10,106 bases of DNA from CAYJXJ01 sp964374095 (GTDB taxonomy: Bacteria > Elusimicrobiota > Elusimicrobia > UBA1565 > UBA9628), in contig CAYJXJ010000171.1 of NCBI GenBank assembly GCA_964374095.1, positions 1 to 10,106 on the forward strand. Direction: 5' to 3'. Shown here one piece after another: positions 1 to 6,732 of this stretch; position 1 is the stretch's first letter; every line of letters starts with the position of its first letter. The position numbers and the translations under genes are program-made. The notes under the pieces were generated by a model that did no database searches, was not told the DNA's origin, and worked only from the letters and a program-made list of their open reading frames with translations.

Positions 1-55
1 GGGCGGGGACGTCAACAGCGATGAATTCTGGGGAGTCTCACAACGACGCGCTCAC

Positions 56-193
56 TCAATGGAGGCGGAAACCTAGGGAACGATGGACAACTGGCTGGAA
101 GTCATCCTCGGATAATAACGGAAATGGCGCCGCAGAGCACGCCTTTTCAACCCGCCCTACGCATCCGGCTACCACCCCATCAATTGTCGTCAT
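56..193 (-). CDS. Possible small or truncated ORF (45 aa), unknown
   Basis: A 45-codon frame opens at ATG 193-191 on the minus strand, shortly after the palindromes at 202-278, and stops at 56-58. The product begins MTTIDGVVAG and ends VVHRSLGFRLH; it has no signal peptide or motif I recognise. Its position just after the palindrome pair is where the next gene of a cassette-like array would start, which is the only reason to list it. It may be the 5' end of a longer gene broken by a frameshift, or chance. Bases 1-55 hold nothing I can support. Confidence 0.2.
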   Translation of the reverse strand: MTTIDGVVAGCVGRVEKACSAAPFPLLSEDDFQPVVHRSLGFRLH

Positions 194-209
194 GTCTGTT
201 CGCCGAACC

Positions 210-257
210 TGACCCGCGGGCGCTATTGGACCCTCCTCACTGGCGCCCGTCGGGTCA
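210..257. repeat. 14-bp inverted repeat with one bulged base
   Basis: The arm TGACCCGCGGGCGC (210-223) pairs perfectly with 243-257, except that T250 is unpaired. The loop is about 19 bases. A long stem with a single extrahelical base is typical of integron attC sites, but the flanking boxes fit only partly: GCCGAAC at 202-208 and GTTAGCC at 266-272 each match the RYYYAAC/GTTRRRY core with one mismatch, and the spacers are unequal (0 and 7 bases). It lies about 50 bases past the stop of the minus-strand operon, so a transcription terminator is the alternative, although no T tract follows. Confidence 0.6.
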
Positions 258-258
258 A

Positions 259-278
259 GCCGATGGTTAGCCATCGGC
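259..278. repeat. Perfect 8-bp hairpin, possible terminator
   Basis: GCCGATGG, loop TTAG, then CCATCGGC form a perfect 8-bp stem at the 3' end of the minus-strand operon, 29 bases beyond its last stop codon. No T-rich run follows on the minus strand, so intrinsic termination is not clear. It abuts the bulged inverted repeat at 210-257, and its loop contains part of GTTAGCC (266-272). Confidence 0.5.
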
Positions 279-306
279 CGCACGTTTAATTGATAGCCAA
301 GTGCGT

Positions 307-1038
307 CTACGGCAACCGCAACCAAAGGGCATCGCCACCGCATCCAGGACAAGGCCTGAACGGCTCTCCAACCACTTGTAGAAGCTGTTGAATGGCGAGC
401 CGCGTGTGGAAGCAGTTAATGCACACATAACTCCCAGGTGACGGGACCAAATCTCGGATATTAAAACCAAATGGTCGTCCGAAAAAATCTGCGAGGTGTG
501 TCTGTAACGCGATGGTCGCTGTCGCGGAAAGTTGTATCTTGGCGGTTGCAGTCTTCAAGTACGACCGATGGATGGAAACTATTTGAGAGAGGTCTACATA
601 CGATTCCGGGAGATTGGCCCCATTCGGAGGCAGATAAAACATGTACACGATATCCAGCAACCTGAGTGACTGTTGTTTCATATCGCCCAGGCGATCACTT
701 GAATAAACGGGCGCGACTTGGATGTAGTTGCGATGAACCAAGTCGCAGCTCTGCGTCAAGACCGCTATCCGAGTCTTGATGCCCTTTGCAAGGACCAACT
801 CCTGCTGTTCTACCCAAACTTCAGGGTCAGGTTCTTTGGGCCGTGGATAGAAATTCTTTGGGAGCATCCCGAGTAATGCTTGATCGCGCGATACCGGTGG
901 GCTAGGTTTAAGTATTGTCCAGGGCCTGCCACTTGCCGGGGGCATGACAACGACGGGGACGCCCTCTAAAATATCGCCTTGATATAGGCTCGAATCGCCT
1001 TCTCTCGTGATGTACCAAGATTTTGCATCTGCCAGCAT
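307..1038 (-). CDS. Uncharacterised protein with C-terminal zinc ribbon (243 aa)
   Basis: The product is a soluble 243-residue protein without a signal peptide or membrane segment. The N-terminus has the motif YQGDIL (19-24). The middle has TRIAVLTQSCDL (89-100), a buried beta strand ending in a Cys-Asp pair, then an RNYIQVAPVYS strand (103-113). The C-terminus has two CxxC pairs (C206/C209 and C230/C233), a probable structural zinc ribbon. I have an impression of an uncharacterised family with the QSCDL motif found sporadically in bacteria, but cannot assign a function. It is the last gene of the minus-strand operon, starting about 15 bases after the preceding stop; only a weak AGG precedes the ATG. 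Base composition is lower in G+C than the genes beyond 2400, consistent with acquisition. Confidence 0.85.
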   Translation of the reverse strand: MLADAKSWYITREGDSSLYQGDILEGVPVVVMPPASGRPWTILKPSPPVSRDQALLGMLPKNFYPRPKEPDPEVWVEQQELVLAKGIKTRIAVLTQSCDLVHRNYIQVAPVYSSDRLGDMKQQSLRLLDIVYMFYLPPNGANLPESYVDLSQIVSIHRSYLKTATAKIQLSATATIALQTHLADFFGRPFGFNIRDLVPSPGSYVCINCFHTRLAIQQLLQVVGEPFRPCPGCGGDALWLRLP

Positions 1039-1053
1039 GCTACCTGAGGGCTC

Positions 1054-1330
1054 TCAGGTCGGAGAGCGATACCTGAGCTTCGGTTTGATATCGTTTTCGA
1101 GAGGCTGCTGGGAGACTAGTTGAAAATCTAACAGGTCTATAAACGCCAGCTGGAAGTCCATGTCCACGTTAGGAAGGCGCTCAATAATGCCCGTGACTTC
1201 TGAGGTCGCGGAAAGAGTCGCCGGGAAGGCCTCGAGTGTCACAAATTTCGCGTCAATGGTATCGATCAAAGCTGATGCGGCAACATCTTTNNNNNNNNNN
1301 CTCGTAAATGATTTCGGTCGATAGGCTCAT
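1054..1330 (-). CDS. Small uncharacterised protein split by assembly gap
   Basis: The start ATG (1330-1328) overlaps the TGA of the upstream gene as ATGA. Ten codons follow (MSLSTEIIYE), then ten Ns, then an open frame beginning KDVAASALIDTIDAKF that runs 78 codons to a stop at 1054-1056. Both sides are open in the direction of the neighbouring genes, so this is almost certainly one gene, roughly 90 aa if the gap is short. Ten Ns do not preserve the frame, so the true gap length must differ (or the placeholder length is arbitrary). The C-terminal part is acidic and leucine-rich with a DFQLAFIDLLDFQ segment. No family is recognised. Translational coupling to the 245-aa gene before it is likely. 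Confidence 0.65.
1291..1300. other. Assembly gap (10 Ns)
   Basis: Ten consecutive Ns interrupt the small minus-strand gene. The frames on the two sides are 10 bases apart, which is not a multiple of three, so the number of Ns should not be read as the real distance. Everything left of it could in principle be mis-joined, though the continued gene direction and similar composition argue against that. Confidence 0.99.
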
Positions 1331-2064
1331 TGCGCTGCTCCGAACAGCCAGGCCAGGTGGTCTTCGATCATGCTATCCGCATCAGCGAACACTTGGTCAA
1401 TATCTCGGTGATCAAGATTGTTCTTGTGATTTCGGTTATTAATGTCGATCTTGGCCAGCACCAAGAACGGCTGGCCCGAATCCTGCTGTATGAATTGGAA
1501 GACGGTGTGCACGTTCATTTCTTCCGTCAGTTTTACCACTCTCGTAATTTGCGATTGAAAGCCAATAATGTCATTGGGGCTTGCCAGGAGCCCCTTGAGT
1601 ACATCATTCTTTTCCGCTGGGGTGAAGGGCCCAAAGGTGAATTCAAAAATTTTTCCAGCCCTTGTATATCTCAGGCCCTTGATAAGGTCGTGAGCCTTAA
1701 TAAAATGTTCCCGCATCTTCTTGTTTAAGATCGAGTTTTGTAGCGTATCGTCACCACTCGTCTTGACTGATCCGATGCGAACAACCTGTGCTATGGTGAG
1801 AGAATCCTGCGCCAGAATCAAGGAGGGTGCCTTGGCAAGAAGACTGCCGACGGAATATTGCCTTGTCATGACAAAAAGTGGACGTTTCGCGTTTGGCTGC
1901 GCCGCCGGTTCCTCTGTGAGTTGAAAGAGTTCCGGGTCCGCCTCGGTCAGATATGATTGTAAGGCCTCCCGTTCTTTCTTCTTAAGGTCGGTCTTCAATG
2001 GTATCGCGCAAGCAAACTGAACGACACGTTGCTGGGAGCGGGACAGGATCGAATTAGCATCCAT
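1327..2064 (-). CDS. Uncharacterised protein (245 aa), operon member
   Basis: This is a soluble 245-residue protein with no signal peptide. Visible landmarks: a charged helix KKKEREALQSYL (28-39); RAGKIFEFTFGPFTPAEK (135-152), an aromatic beta strand and turn; MNVHTVFQF (183-191); KIDINNR (205-211); and a C-terminal helix ADSMIEDHLAWLFG. The alternation and the terminal ID.NNR plus IE.HL segment faintly recall the sporadically distributed TIGR04255-type proteins, but this is not firm. The start is ATG 2064-2062; a TTG further upstream in the same frame would lie wholly inside the preceding gene. The gene overlaps the preceding stop by 11 bases and hands over to the next by ATGA. No clear ribosome binding site is visible, so translation probably depends on coupling. 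Confidence 0.8.
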   Translation of the reverse strand: MDANSILSRSQQRVVQFACAIPLKTDLKKKEREALQSYLTEADPELFQLTEEPAAQPNAKRPLFVMTRQYSVGSLLAKAPSLILAQDSLTIAQVVRIGSVKTSGDDTLQNSILNKKMREHFIKAHDLIKGLRYTRAGKIFEFTFGPFTPAEKNDVLKGLLASPNDIIGFQSQITRVVKLTEEMNVHTVFQFIQQDSGQPFLVLAKIDINNRNHKNNLDHRDIDQVFADADSMIEDHLAWLFGAAQ

Positions 2065-2392
2065 TTCTATGTATATACCCCTGAAACGAAAATATTGCAA
2101 TAGCCAGGTTATCAAATTTCCAGGCCCTTGTTTCGGGAATGCGAAGTCTTAGCCGGGCTCGCGTTGATGCCGGTAGTATTTTCATTCTCCTGAGATCCTC
2201 GCCTCGATGGTGGTCGTAAGCCCCATTGCGGCTATTGGGCTCTTTCAAGACGAACAGAATCCGGTGTTGCTTGTCTCCAAAACAGCTCTCATCGATGATT
2301 CCGTCTCCGTGAAACCCGCTGCTCGCCTCTTGGTAAGTGTGCTTCCAGGTTGCGAACAGTTCATCGAGGGCGAGAGTCTTTTTTGATTTCAT
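2054..2392 (-). CDS. UDG-superfamily-like fragment (112 aa), probably truncated
   Basis: The N-terminal half shows GFHGDGIID (26-34) followed by RILFVLKEPN (44-53). From memory, this combination opens a family of uracil-DNA-glycosylase-like proteins of about 200 residues, in which the hydrophobic strand and KEPN correspond to the glycosylase active-site strand. Here the frame ends at residue 112, shortly after WKFDNLAIAIFSFQ, so the second half of that fold is missing. It may be a 3'-truncated gene, replaced by the 245-aa gene that begins within its last 11 bases, or a short standalone protein. Its ATG overlaps the TGA that ends the broken caspase frame (ATGA at 2389-2392), and the composition drops from GC-rich to moderate at this point. 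Activity as a glycosylase is not supported by what is present. Confidence 0.5.
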   Translation of the reverse strand: MKSKKTLALDELFATWKHTYQEASSGFHGDGIIDESCFGDKQHRILFVLKEPNSRNGAYDHHRGEDLRRMKILPASTRARLRLRIPETRAWKFDNLAIAIFSFQGYIHRNGC

Positions 2393-3139
2393 GGTAACTC
2401 TATGACCTTGGGCTTGACATAATCATAGAGGCCCCAGACGCTCACGTCTCCCTTGGACTTCCCCAGTCCTTTAAGCAGATAGTATGTGAAAAGGCCATGC
2501 CCCTGGACCGACTCAGCTCCCGTGATCTCCTCTCCCGAAGCCGCGGCCAGGATGATGAGGTTCGGGGATTGCGTCGCGCTCATGTTCACCTTGGTCACCA
2601 AGGGCCGCGCGTCCTTGGCCAAGACCGAGCGCCCTCCGGCGCCGGAGAAGCATGAGTCGAGCGCGACGATGACGCGCCGTGCCTTGAGCGCGGAGAGCCG
2701 TTTGTAGAGCTCTTCGAGCGGATAGCCGGTCTCGCTCAGGAACTGAGGCGAGCCGTCCCATGGGACAAGATAAGCCTGCTTGGTTTCCACGTCCGGAGCG
2801 CCATGGCCCGAGAAGTAGAAGAACACCTCGGAGTCGTCCTTGACGTTCTTGGGCAGCCACGAATTCAGATAGCCGGCCAGCGAACTGCGTGTCGCCCCGT
2901 CTCCCGCCAGGTAGATGATGTGGCGCATGGGGTAGCCCAAGGCTAGGAGGTGCCTTCGCACGGCCTCGGCGTCGCGCTCCGCGAATTCGGCGGCGGGCCA
3001 GGCCGGTCGGATTCTCCGCGATGAGGCTGCTGAGCCGGGCCCAGTCATCGTTGTAGGTCGCCTGGATCATCGGAGGGTCGTCGGCGCGGACCGGAGCGGC
3101 GGAGAAGGTCAGGGCCGCCAAAAGCGCGAGGCGGATCAT
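2389..3139 (-). pseudogene. Exported caspase-like (peptidase C14) gene, frameshifted and truncated
   Basis: The gene starts at ATG 3139 with a signal peptide (MIRLALLAALTFSAAPVRA, then DDPP). Its frame is lost near 3001-3012, and the caspase fold continues in the next frame from AAEFAERDAEAV. The catalytic His lies in FFYFSGHGAPD (codon 2805-2803) and the catalytic Cys in VALDSCFSGAGG (codon 2652-2650), followed by the ILAAASGEE strand and HGLFTYYLLKGL helix of the family. The usual first strand (VVIGxxxY-type) expected before EFAERDAE is absent, so a deletion as well as a shift seems to have occurred. The 3' end stops at KPKVIELP, short of the usual tail. Caspase-like peptidases cleave after Lys/Arg or Asp in various stress and defence settings; as it reads here the product could not fold. 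A sequencing error cannot explain the missing segment. Confidence 0.8.
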
Positions 3140-3146
3140 GAGGGCT

Positions 3147-3152
3147 ATTGTA
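3147..3152 (-). promoter_or_regulatory. Probable -10 box for the caspase-like gene (leaderless)
   Basis: TACAAT on the minus strand is followed by seven bases and then the ATG at 3139. This places the expected transcription start at or next to the start codon, so the mRNA would be leaderless. No TTGACA-like -35 is visible at 16-18 bases. Confidence 0.45.
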
Positions 3153-3177
3153 GCGCTTTCTCAGCACTCATGCTTAA

Positions 3178-3285
3178 TACGATCCAGCCGCCCCGTTTGT
3201 TCCGGCGGCCCGCGACGGCAAGCTCCTGTTGATCCCCCCAACTAGAGAGCTGGCGCACATTGTAGAAATGCACGGCGAGGCCTAA
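3178..3285 (+). pseudogene. Possible gene remnant, 3' tail only
   Basis: A short plus-strand frame, open from 3178 and ending at TAA 3283-3285, encodes RDGKLLLIPPTRELAHIV plus a short MHGEA tail. It reads like protein: strand, turn, helix. PTRELA is the motif Ia string of DEAD-box helicases, but six residues prove little and helicases do not end there. An upstream ATG at 3170 is in a different frame. This may be the decayed end of a gene displaced by the divergent pair around it, or chance coding in GC-rich DNA. Confidence 0.2.
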
Positions 3286-3328
3286 GTGCCGGGGCCGGAT
3301 GGCCCAGGCGGCGGCCGTTTGGCCGTGC

Positions 3329-3334
3329 TACACT
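3329..3334 (+). promoter_or_regulatory. Probable extended -10 box for the 1046-aa gene (leaderless)
   Basis: TGCTACACT forms an extended -10 (TG-N-TACACT), and six bases later stands GTG 3341, the first codon of a clean signal peptide. Transcription would start at about the GTG. This supports GTG 3341 over the upstream in-frame ATG 3299, whose extra 14 residues would span the promoter. No -35 hexamer is evident. Confidence 0.5.
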
Positions 3335-3340
3335 CAAGCC

Positions 3341-6300
3341 GTGAGATTTGCCGCCCTCCTGATCCTCTTATGCGTCCCGCCTTCGTTCGCGGCGGATCTC
3401 GCCGTTTCGCCCGAGTCGGTCGAGCCGGACCTCCTGCCCGTCACCGAGGAGCTGTTGACGCGCTGGGGTGTGACGCTCGGGGGCTACCGCGCCTTGGACT
3501 CCGGCCGCAAGGAGCGGCTGCGCCGGGAGCTGAGCGCCGGCGAGCGGACGCGGCTGAGGCGTCTCGAGTTGATCGCGCGGCTGCGCCCGGACTGGGCAAG
3601 CTTCGTGACCCCGAAGGGCTTCCTCACGGAGGAGGGCCTGCGCCTCATCGGGGAACGCGGGCTCGATGCCGCGGGCCTGGGCGGCGCGCTGCCGCCCGGC
3701 CTTCGGCGCGGGGACGGGAGCGTTCTCGGCCCGGAGGACTTGGCCCGGGCCCCGCTCGTCCTCGACGGCGTCTTCGACGGCGCCATCGCCGCGCGCGGGT
3801 CCGGCGCCCGCCTTATCCTTGACGCGAACGTCCGCAACGGGATGCTGAACTCGGTCGCGGTCTCGGCTCCGGAACGTGGCCTGACGCTGGAGATCGGCCG
3901 ACTGGGCGTCGACGGCCGCAGCCCACTGCTGGCGCCGAGCCCGTACGTGAACCTGACCAAGCGCTGGGAGAGCGCGCCCGACTCGCGCCTCGACTACCGC
4001 GTCCACGCGCAGGCCGCGATGGTCGGCCTGCATGCGCGCCTGTTTTCCGACGGCGCCGATCCGCGCGTGGCGCGCGTCATCGAACTCGGCCGCGAGCTGG
4101 GACTTGACGAGAACCCGGCGTCCGTGATGGACCGCCACATGACCTACGACGACGATGACCGGGCGCAGTCGATGCTCATCACAAGCGTGCTCGCCCAGGT
4201 GAGCCGCGCGCGCCGTCTGTACGGCCCCTTCGACATCGCCGGGAGTGCCACGAGCCTGACGCGGATGATATTCTTCGGGCCGAACCAGGCCTTCGACGAG
4301 AGCCTGGGCTTGCGGGTCCGCCTGCCCGGCCCGGGGCTGTTCGCCGGCGTGTTCCAGGGACTCGCGCAGAACCTCTCGCTCGCGGGCAACCATCTGTTCC
4401 AGGAGATGCTGTCTTCCGACCGCGTTCAGGCCGGTCTCCATGTCGAGACCGCGCCGCACTGGACCGCGGCGCTGTGGGGGGAGGTGCCCGGGCTCGACGA
4501 CGCGCATTTTTCTCTGTCCGCCGGCCGGCGCCGCAACAACGACACGACCACGAGCTCGGGCGAGGCCTCGCTCTTGGGCAGTTTCAGGCGGGTTCCGGTG
4601 GCCGCGCGCGCGCAGGCCAGCCACGAGGCCGGCCCCGAGATCGGCTTCGACCGGCGCAAGACGCGCCTACAGCTCGACGCCGCCGCGACCAAGAACTCGC
4701 GCGCTTACATCGCCTACGAGCGCGACCGGGTGCGCTACGGCAACGCCAAGGTCGACTCCGACGCGGTTCTTGCGGGCTTTGAGATGAGCCTGGGCGGCGG
4801 AGGGGTCCGCGGGCGCCTGACGGTGGAGCAGTTGTTCGGGGGAGAGGAACGCACGCGTTCAATCCTGCGCCCGTACGTTCCCGGGGCCATAAGGCGGCTG
4901 ACCGGCACCATCGCGGCGGGCGTGGAGATCGCGGAGCGCGCCGACGCGCTGGCCGCCTCGCTCCTCGTCGGCGCGGGGTCGCCGCAGATCGACGCGGCCC
5001 TCAACGCGCTGTCGCTGTCGCTCTCGCGCCTGAGCGACGAAGGCCTCGCGGCCCTGCTCGACCGGCTCTCTCAGCCGGCGCTTGACGACGCCCAGAGCCG
5101 CCTGCTGGTCGACGCCCTGCTGCGCGCCGTGCCTCCCGGCTCGCCGCGCGAGGCGGAGCTGCGCCGCATCATCGGGGAGTCCCTCTCGGGGGTCCAGGAG
5201 TGGTTGGACCGCGCCGGGGACCCCGCGTTTCGCGCCGAGCTGCTCGCGAGCCTGCGCGCGCGTACGGCCGCTCCCCTGGAGTTGGCGCGCCTGCTGGCGG
5301 ACCCGGAGGTCTGGGACGCGGCGGCTATTTCCACCGCGCGGGCCGCGCTGATTCGGGCCTTGGCCAAGGATCGTTTCATTGCCGTTCCCGTCTTAGGCAA
5401 GTTGACCATCCGGATGAGTGCGCCGACGCTCATCGCCGCCGCCGGTGCGCTCAACGGCCGCCTCTCGCCGCTGGCTCCGGTCAAGGCGGGCGAGGTCGAG
5501 CCCTGGCTGCTGCGCGCGGCCGCGCGGGATATGGGCTTGTCGCCCGAGCAGGCCACCCCCGAGGCCATCGCCGATTGGCTCTTCGACATGGGGCGCCGGC
5601 GCCTCACCGAGGAGTTCACCAGGCTTATGGATCCCGTCGTCGCTCGGCTCTCGGGCGCGGCCTACGATCCGGCGCGGACGGCCGGCGCCGTGCTCGGGGC
5701 CCTGCCCGCGCCCGCCGCCGACGCTCTGCGCGGCCTTTACGGGGAGAATCTCGAGGGGCTGCTTCCGGCTCAAGGCGCCGCCCCGGCGGAGGTGCAGACC
5801 TTCATTTCCGAGCGGCTGCTGCCGAAGGTCATCGACGCGCTCCAGCGCGAGTTCGGCGACGACGTGGAGCGCGCCGTCGCGGAGATGACGAGTTGGCTGG
5901 GCGGCCTGCTCAGCCGCGAGGTCAACACGATGATGATCCAGATGATGCTGGCCGCGGAACATCTCGACCGCCTGACCGTCGACGGCGGCCGCAAGGCCTC
6001 CGAGCTCGGCGTGGAGATGATCTCGACCTCCTACCAGCGGCTCGACGCGCGCGAACGGAGCACCGCGCGGCGCCGCCTGCGCTCGGCCGCCCGCGCCGCC
6101 GGAGACTCGTTTATCGCCGACGAGGAGCGCCTGGCCGAGCGGATGACGGAGCGCGGCCGCCGCCGCCTGCGGGAGGCCCAGCGTGACCCGGCGTGGCCCG
6201 CGGGGTTGAGCGTGACGGTTCCCGACGCGGCGTGGCCGTCGCTGATCTCGCGCTACGGCGACGGGGCGTTCTTCGAGCTTCTCTCGCGCCTGGCCGAGCG

Positions 6301-6481
6301 CCGGCGCGCGCCGGGCGCGGCGCCCGCCGCCGTCGAGTTCGACTACGACCCGAAGCCCGCGTTCGACGGCGCCATGATCTCGCGGCGGGAGGGCGGCGTG
6401 CGCGTCGTCTTGGGGCCGCCCGCCGACGAGCGCCAGGCCGGCTTGATCCTGCGCGGCCTCGACGGCTGCCTCACGAAGTAG
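3341..6481 (+). CDS. Large exported protein, barrel-like middle and helical C-terminus (1046 aa)
   Basis: The GTG start gives VRFAALLILLCVPPSFA followed by ADLAV, a good Sec signal peptide with cleavage after Ala17 or Ala18; the ATG at 3299 would prepend 14 implausible residues. Residues about 20-140 are charged and helical, and about 140-235 are beta-rich. About 290-500 hold alternating amphipathic strands (such as AGLHVETAPHWTAALWGEV, AHFSLSAGRRR and RLQLDAAATKNSRAYIAYE) separated by short loops, as in outer-membrane barrels. From about 510 to the end it is Ala/Leu/Arg-rich helical, with segments of differing length and no obvious fixed repeat. No family is recognised. It is transcribed alone, divergently from the caspase-like gene. 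The very high GC gives long shadow frames on both strands, but the signal peptide and the hydrophobic pattern identify this frame as the real one. Confidence 0.85.
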   Translation: MRFAALLILLCVPPSFAADLAVSPESVEPDLLPVTEELLTRWGVTLGGYRALDSGRKERLRRELSAGERTRLRRLELIARLRPDWASFVTPKGFLTEEGLRLIGERGLDAAGLGGALPPGLRRGDGSVLGPEDLARAPLVLDGVFDGAIAARGSGARLILDANVRNGMLNSVAVSAPERGLTLEIGRLGVDGRSPLLAPSPYVNLTKRWESAPDSRLDYRVHAQAAMVGLHARLFSDGADPRVARVIELGRELGLDENPASVMDRHMTYDDDDRAQSMLITSVLAQVSRARRLYGPFDIAGSATSLTRMIFFGPNQAFDESLGLRVRLPGPGLFAGVFQGLAQNLSLAGNHLFQEMLSSDRVQAGLHVETAPHWTAALWGEVPGLDDAHFSLSAGRRRNNDTTTSSGEASLLGSFRRVPVAARAQASHEAGPEIGFDRRKTRLQLDAAATKNSRAYIAYERDRVRYGNAKVDSDAVLAGFEMSLGGGGVRGRLTVEQLFGGEERTRSILRPYVPGAIRRLTGTIAAGVEIAERADALAASLLVGAGSPQIDAALNALSLSLSRLSDEGLAALLDRLSQPALDDAQSRLLVDALLRAVPPGSPREAELRRIIGESLSGVQEWLDRAGDPAFRAELLASLRARTAAPLELARLLADPEVWDAAAISTARAALIRALAKDRFIAVPVLGKLTIRMSAPTLIAAAGALNGRLSPLAPVKAGEVEPWLLRAAARDMGLSPEQATPEAIADWLFDMGRRRLTEEFTRLMDPVVARLSGAAYDPARTAGAVLGALPAPAADALRGLYGENLEGLLPAQGAAPAEVQTFISERLLPKVIDALQREFGDDVERAVAEMTSWLGGLLSREVNTMMIQMMLAAEHLDRLTVDGGRKASELGVEMISTSYQRLDARERSTARRRLRSAARAAGDSFIADEERLAERMTERGRRRLREAQRDPAWPAGLSVTVPDAAWPSLISRYGDGAFFELLSRLAERRRAPGAAPAAVEFDYDPKPAFDGAMISRREGGVRVVLGPPADERQAGLILRGLDGCLTK

Positions 6482-6483
6482 GA

Positions 6484-6500
6484 GAAAGCAGCCCGCTTTC
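6484..6500 (+). terminator. Weak 6-bp hairpin after the large gene
   Basis: GAAAGC, loop AGCCC, GCTTTC form a perfect 6-bp stem starting three bases after the TAG of the 1046-aa gene. There is no T run, so it is at best a weak terminator and could be accidental. Confidence 0.25.
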
Positions 6501-6504
6501 CGCC

Positions 6505-6648
6505 GTGACCGTGGATGGCGTGAAACACGCGGTTTGGGTCATGGGCGGTCTTCTTGCCTTCACGGTTTCAAGCCAAGCCCAAACATCCGACTTCGATTTG
6601 AACAAGGGCGGCTTGCAAGCTCAATTGAGCGGCCTTCAATGGGAGTGA
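6505..6648 (+). CDS. Short signal-peptide ORF (35-47 aa), possibly a gene remnant
   Basis: From GTG 6505 (alternatives GTG 6511, GTG 6520, ATG 6541) the frame encodes VKHAVWVMGGLLAFTVSSQA, a convincing signal sequence with an S-Q-A cleavage site, and then only about 21 residues (QTSDFDLNKGG...LSGLQWE) before TGA 6646-6648. Such a short mature part suggests the 5' end of an exported protein that has lost its remainder, or a small secreted peptide. No good ribosome binding site precedes any of the starts. It begins 23 bases after the large gene. Confidence 0.3.
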   Translation: MTVDGVKHAVWVMGGLLAFTVSSQAQTSDFDLNKGGLQAQLSGLQWE

Positions 6649-6732
6649 TCAAAAGGACGAAGATGGTGGCGTGGTATGAGACTGAGCGGGCGTCGCCCCC
6701 TGATCCCGCTGGCCGTCACCTCGACCGACGCG

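Noticed and set aside
2513..3000. Continuation of the caspase signal-peptide frame beyond the shift
   Set aside because: After about 3010 this frame becomes Arg/Gly-rich nonsense, while the neighbouring frame carries the caspase core, so it is not an alternative protein.
3368..4624. Long minus-strand open frame (418 codons)
   Set aside because: Arg/Gly/Pro/Ala-rich low-complexity product lying opposite the 1046-aa gene; it is a by-product of high GC.
5200..6186. Plus-strand open frame of 328 codons in another frame of the large gene
   Set aside because: The product is almost only Arg, Gly, Ala and Pro, with no hydrophobic pattern; a shadow of the 1046-aa gene.
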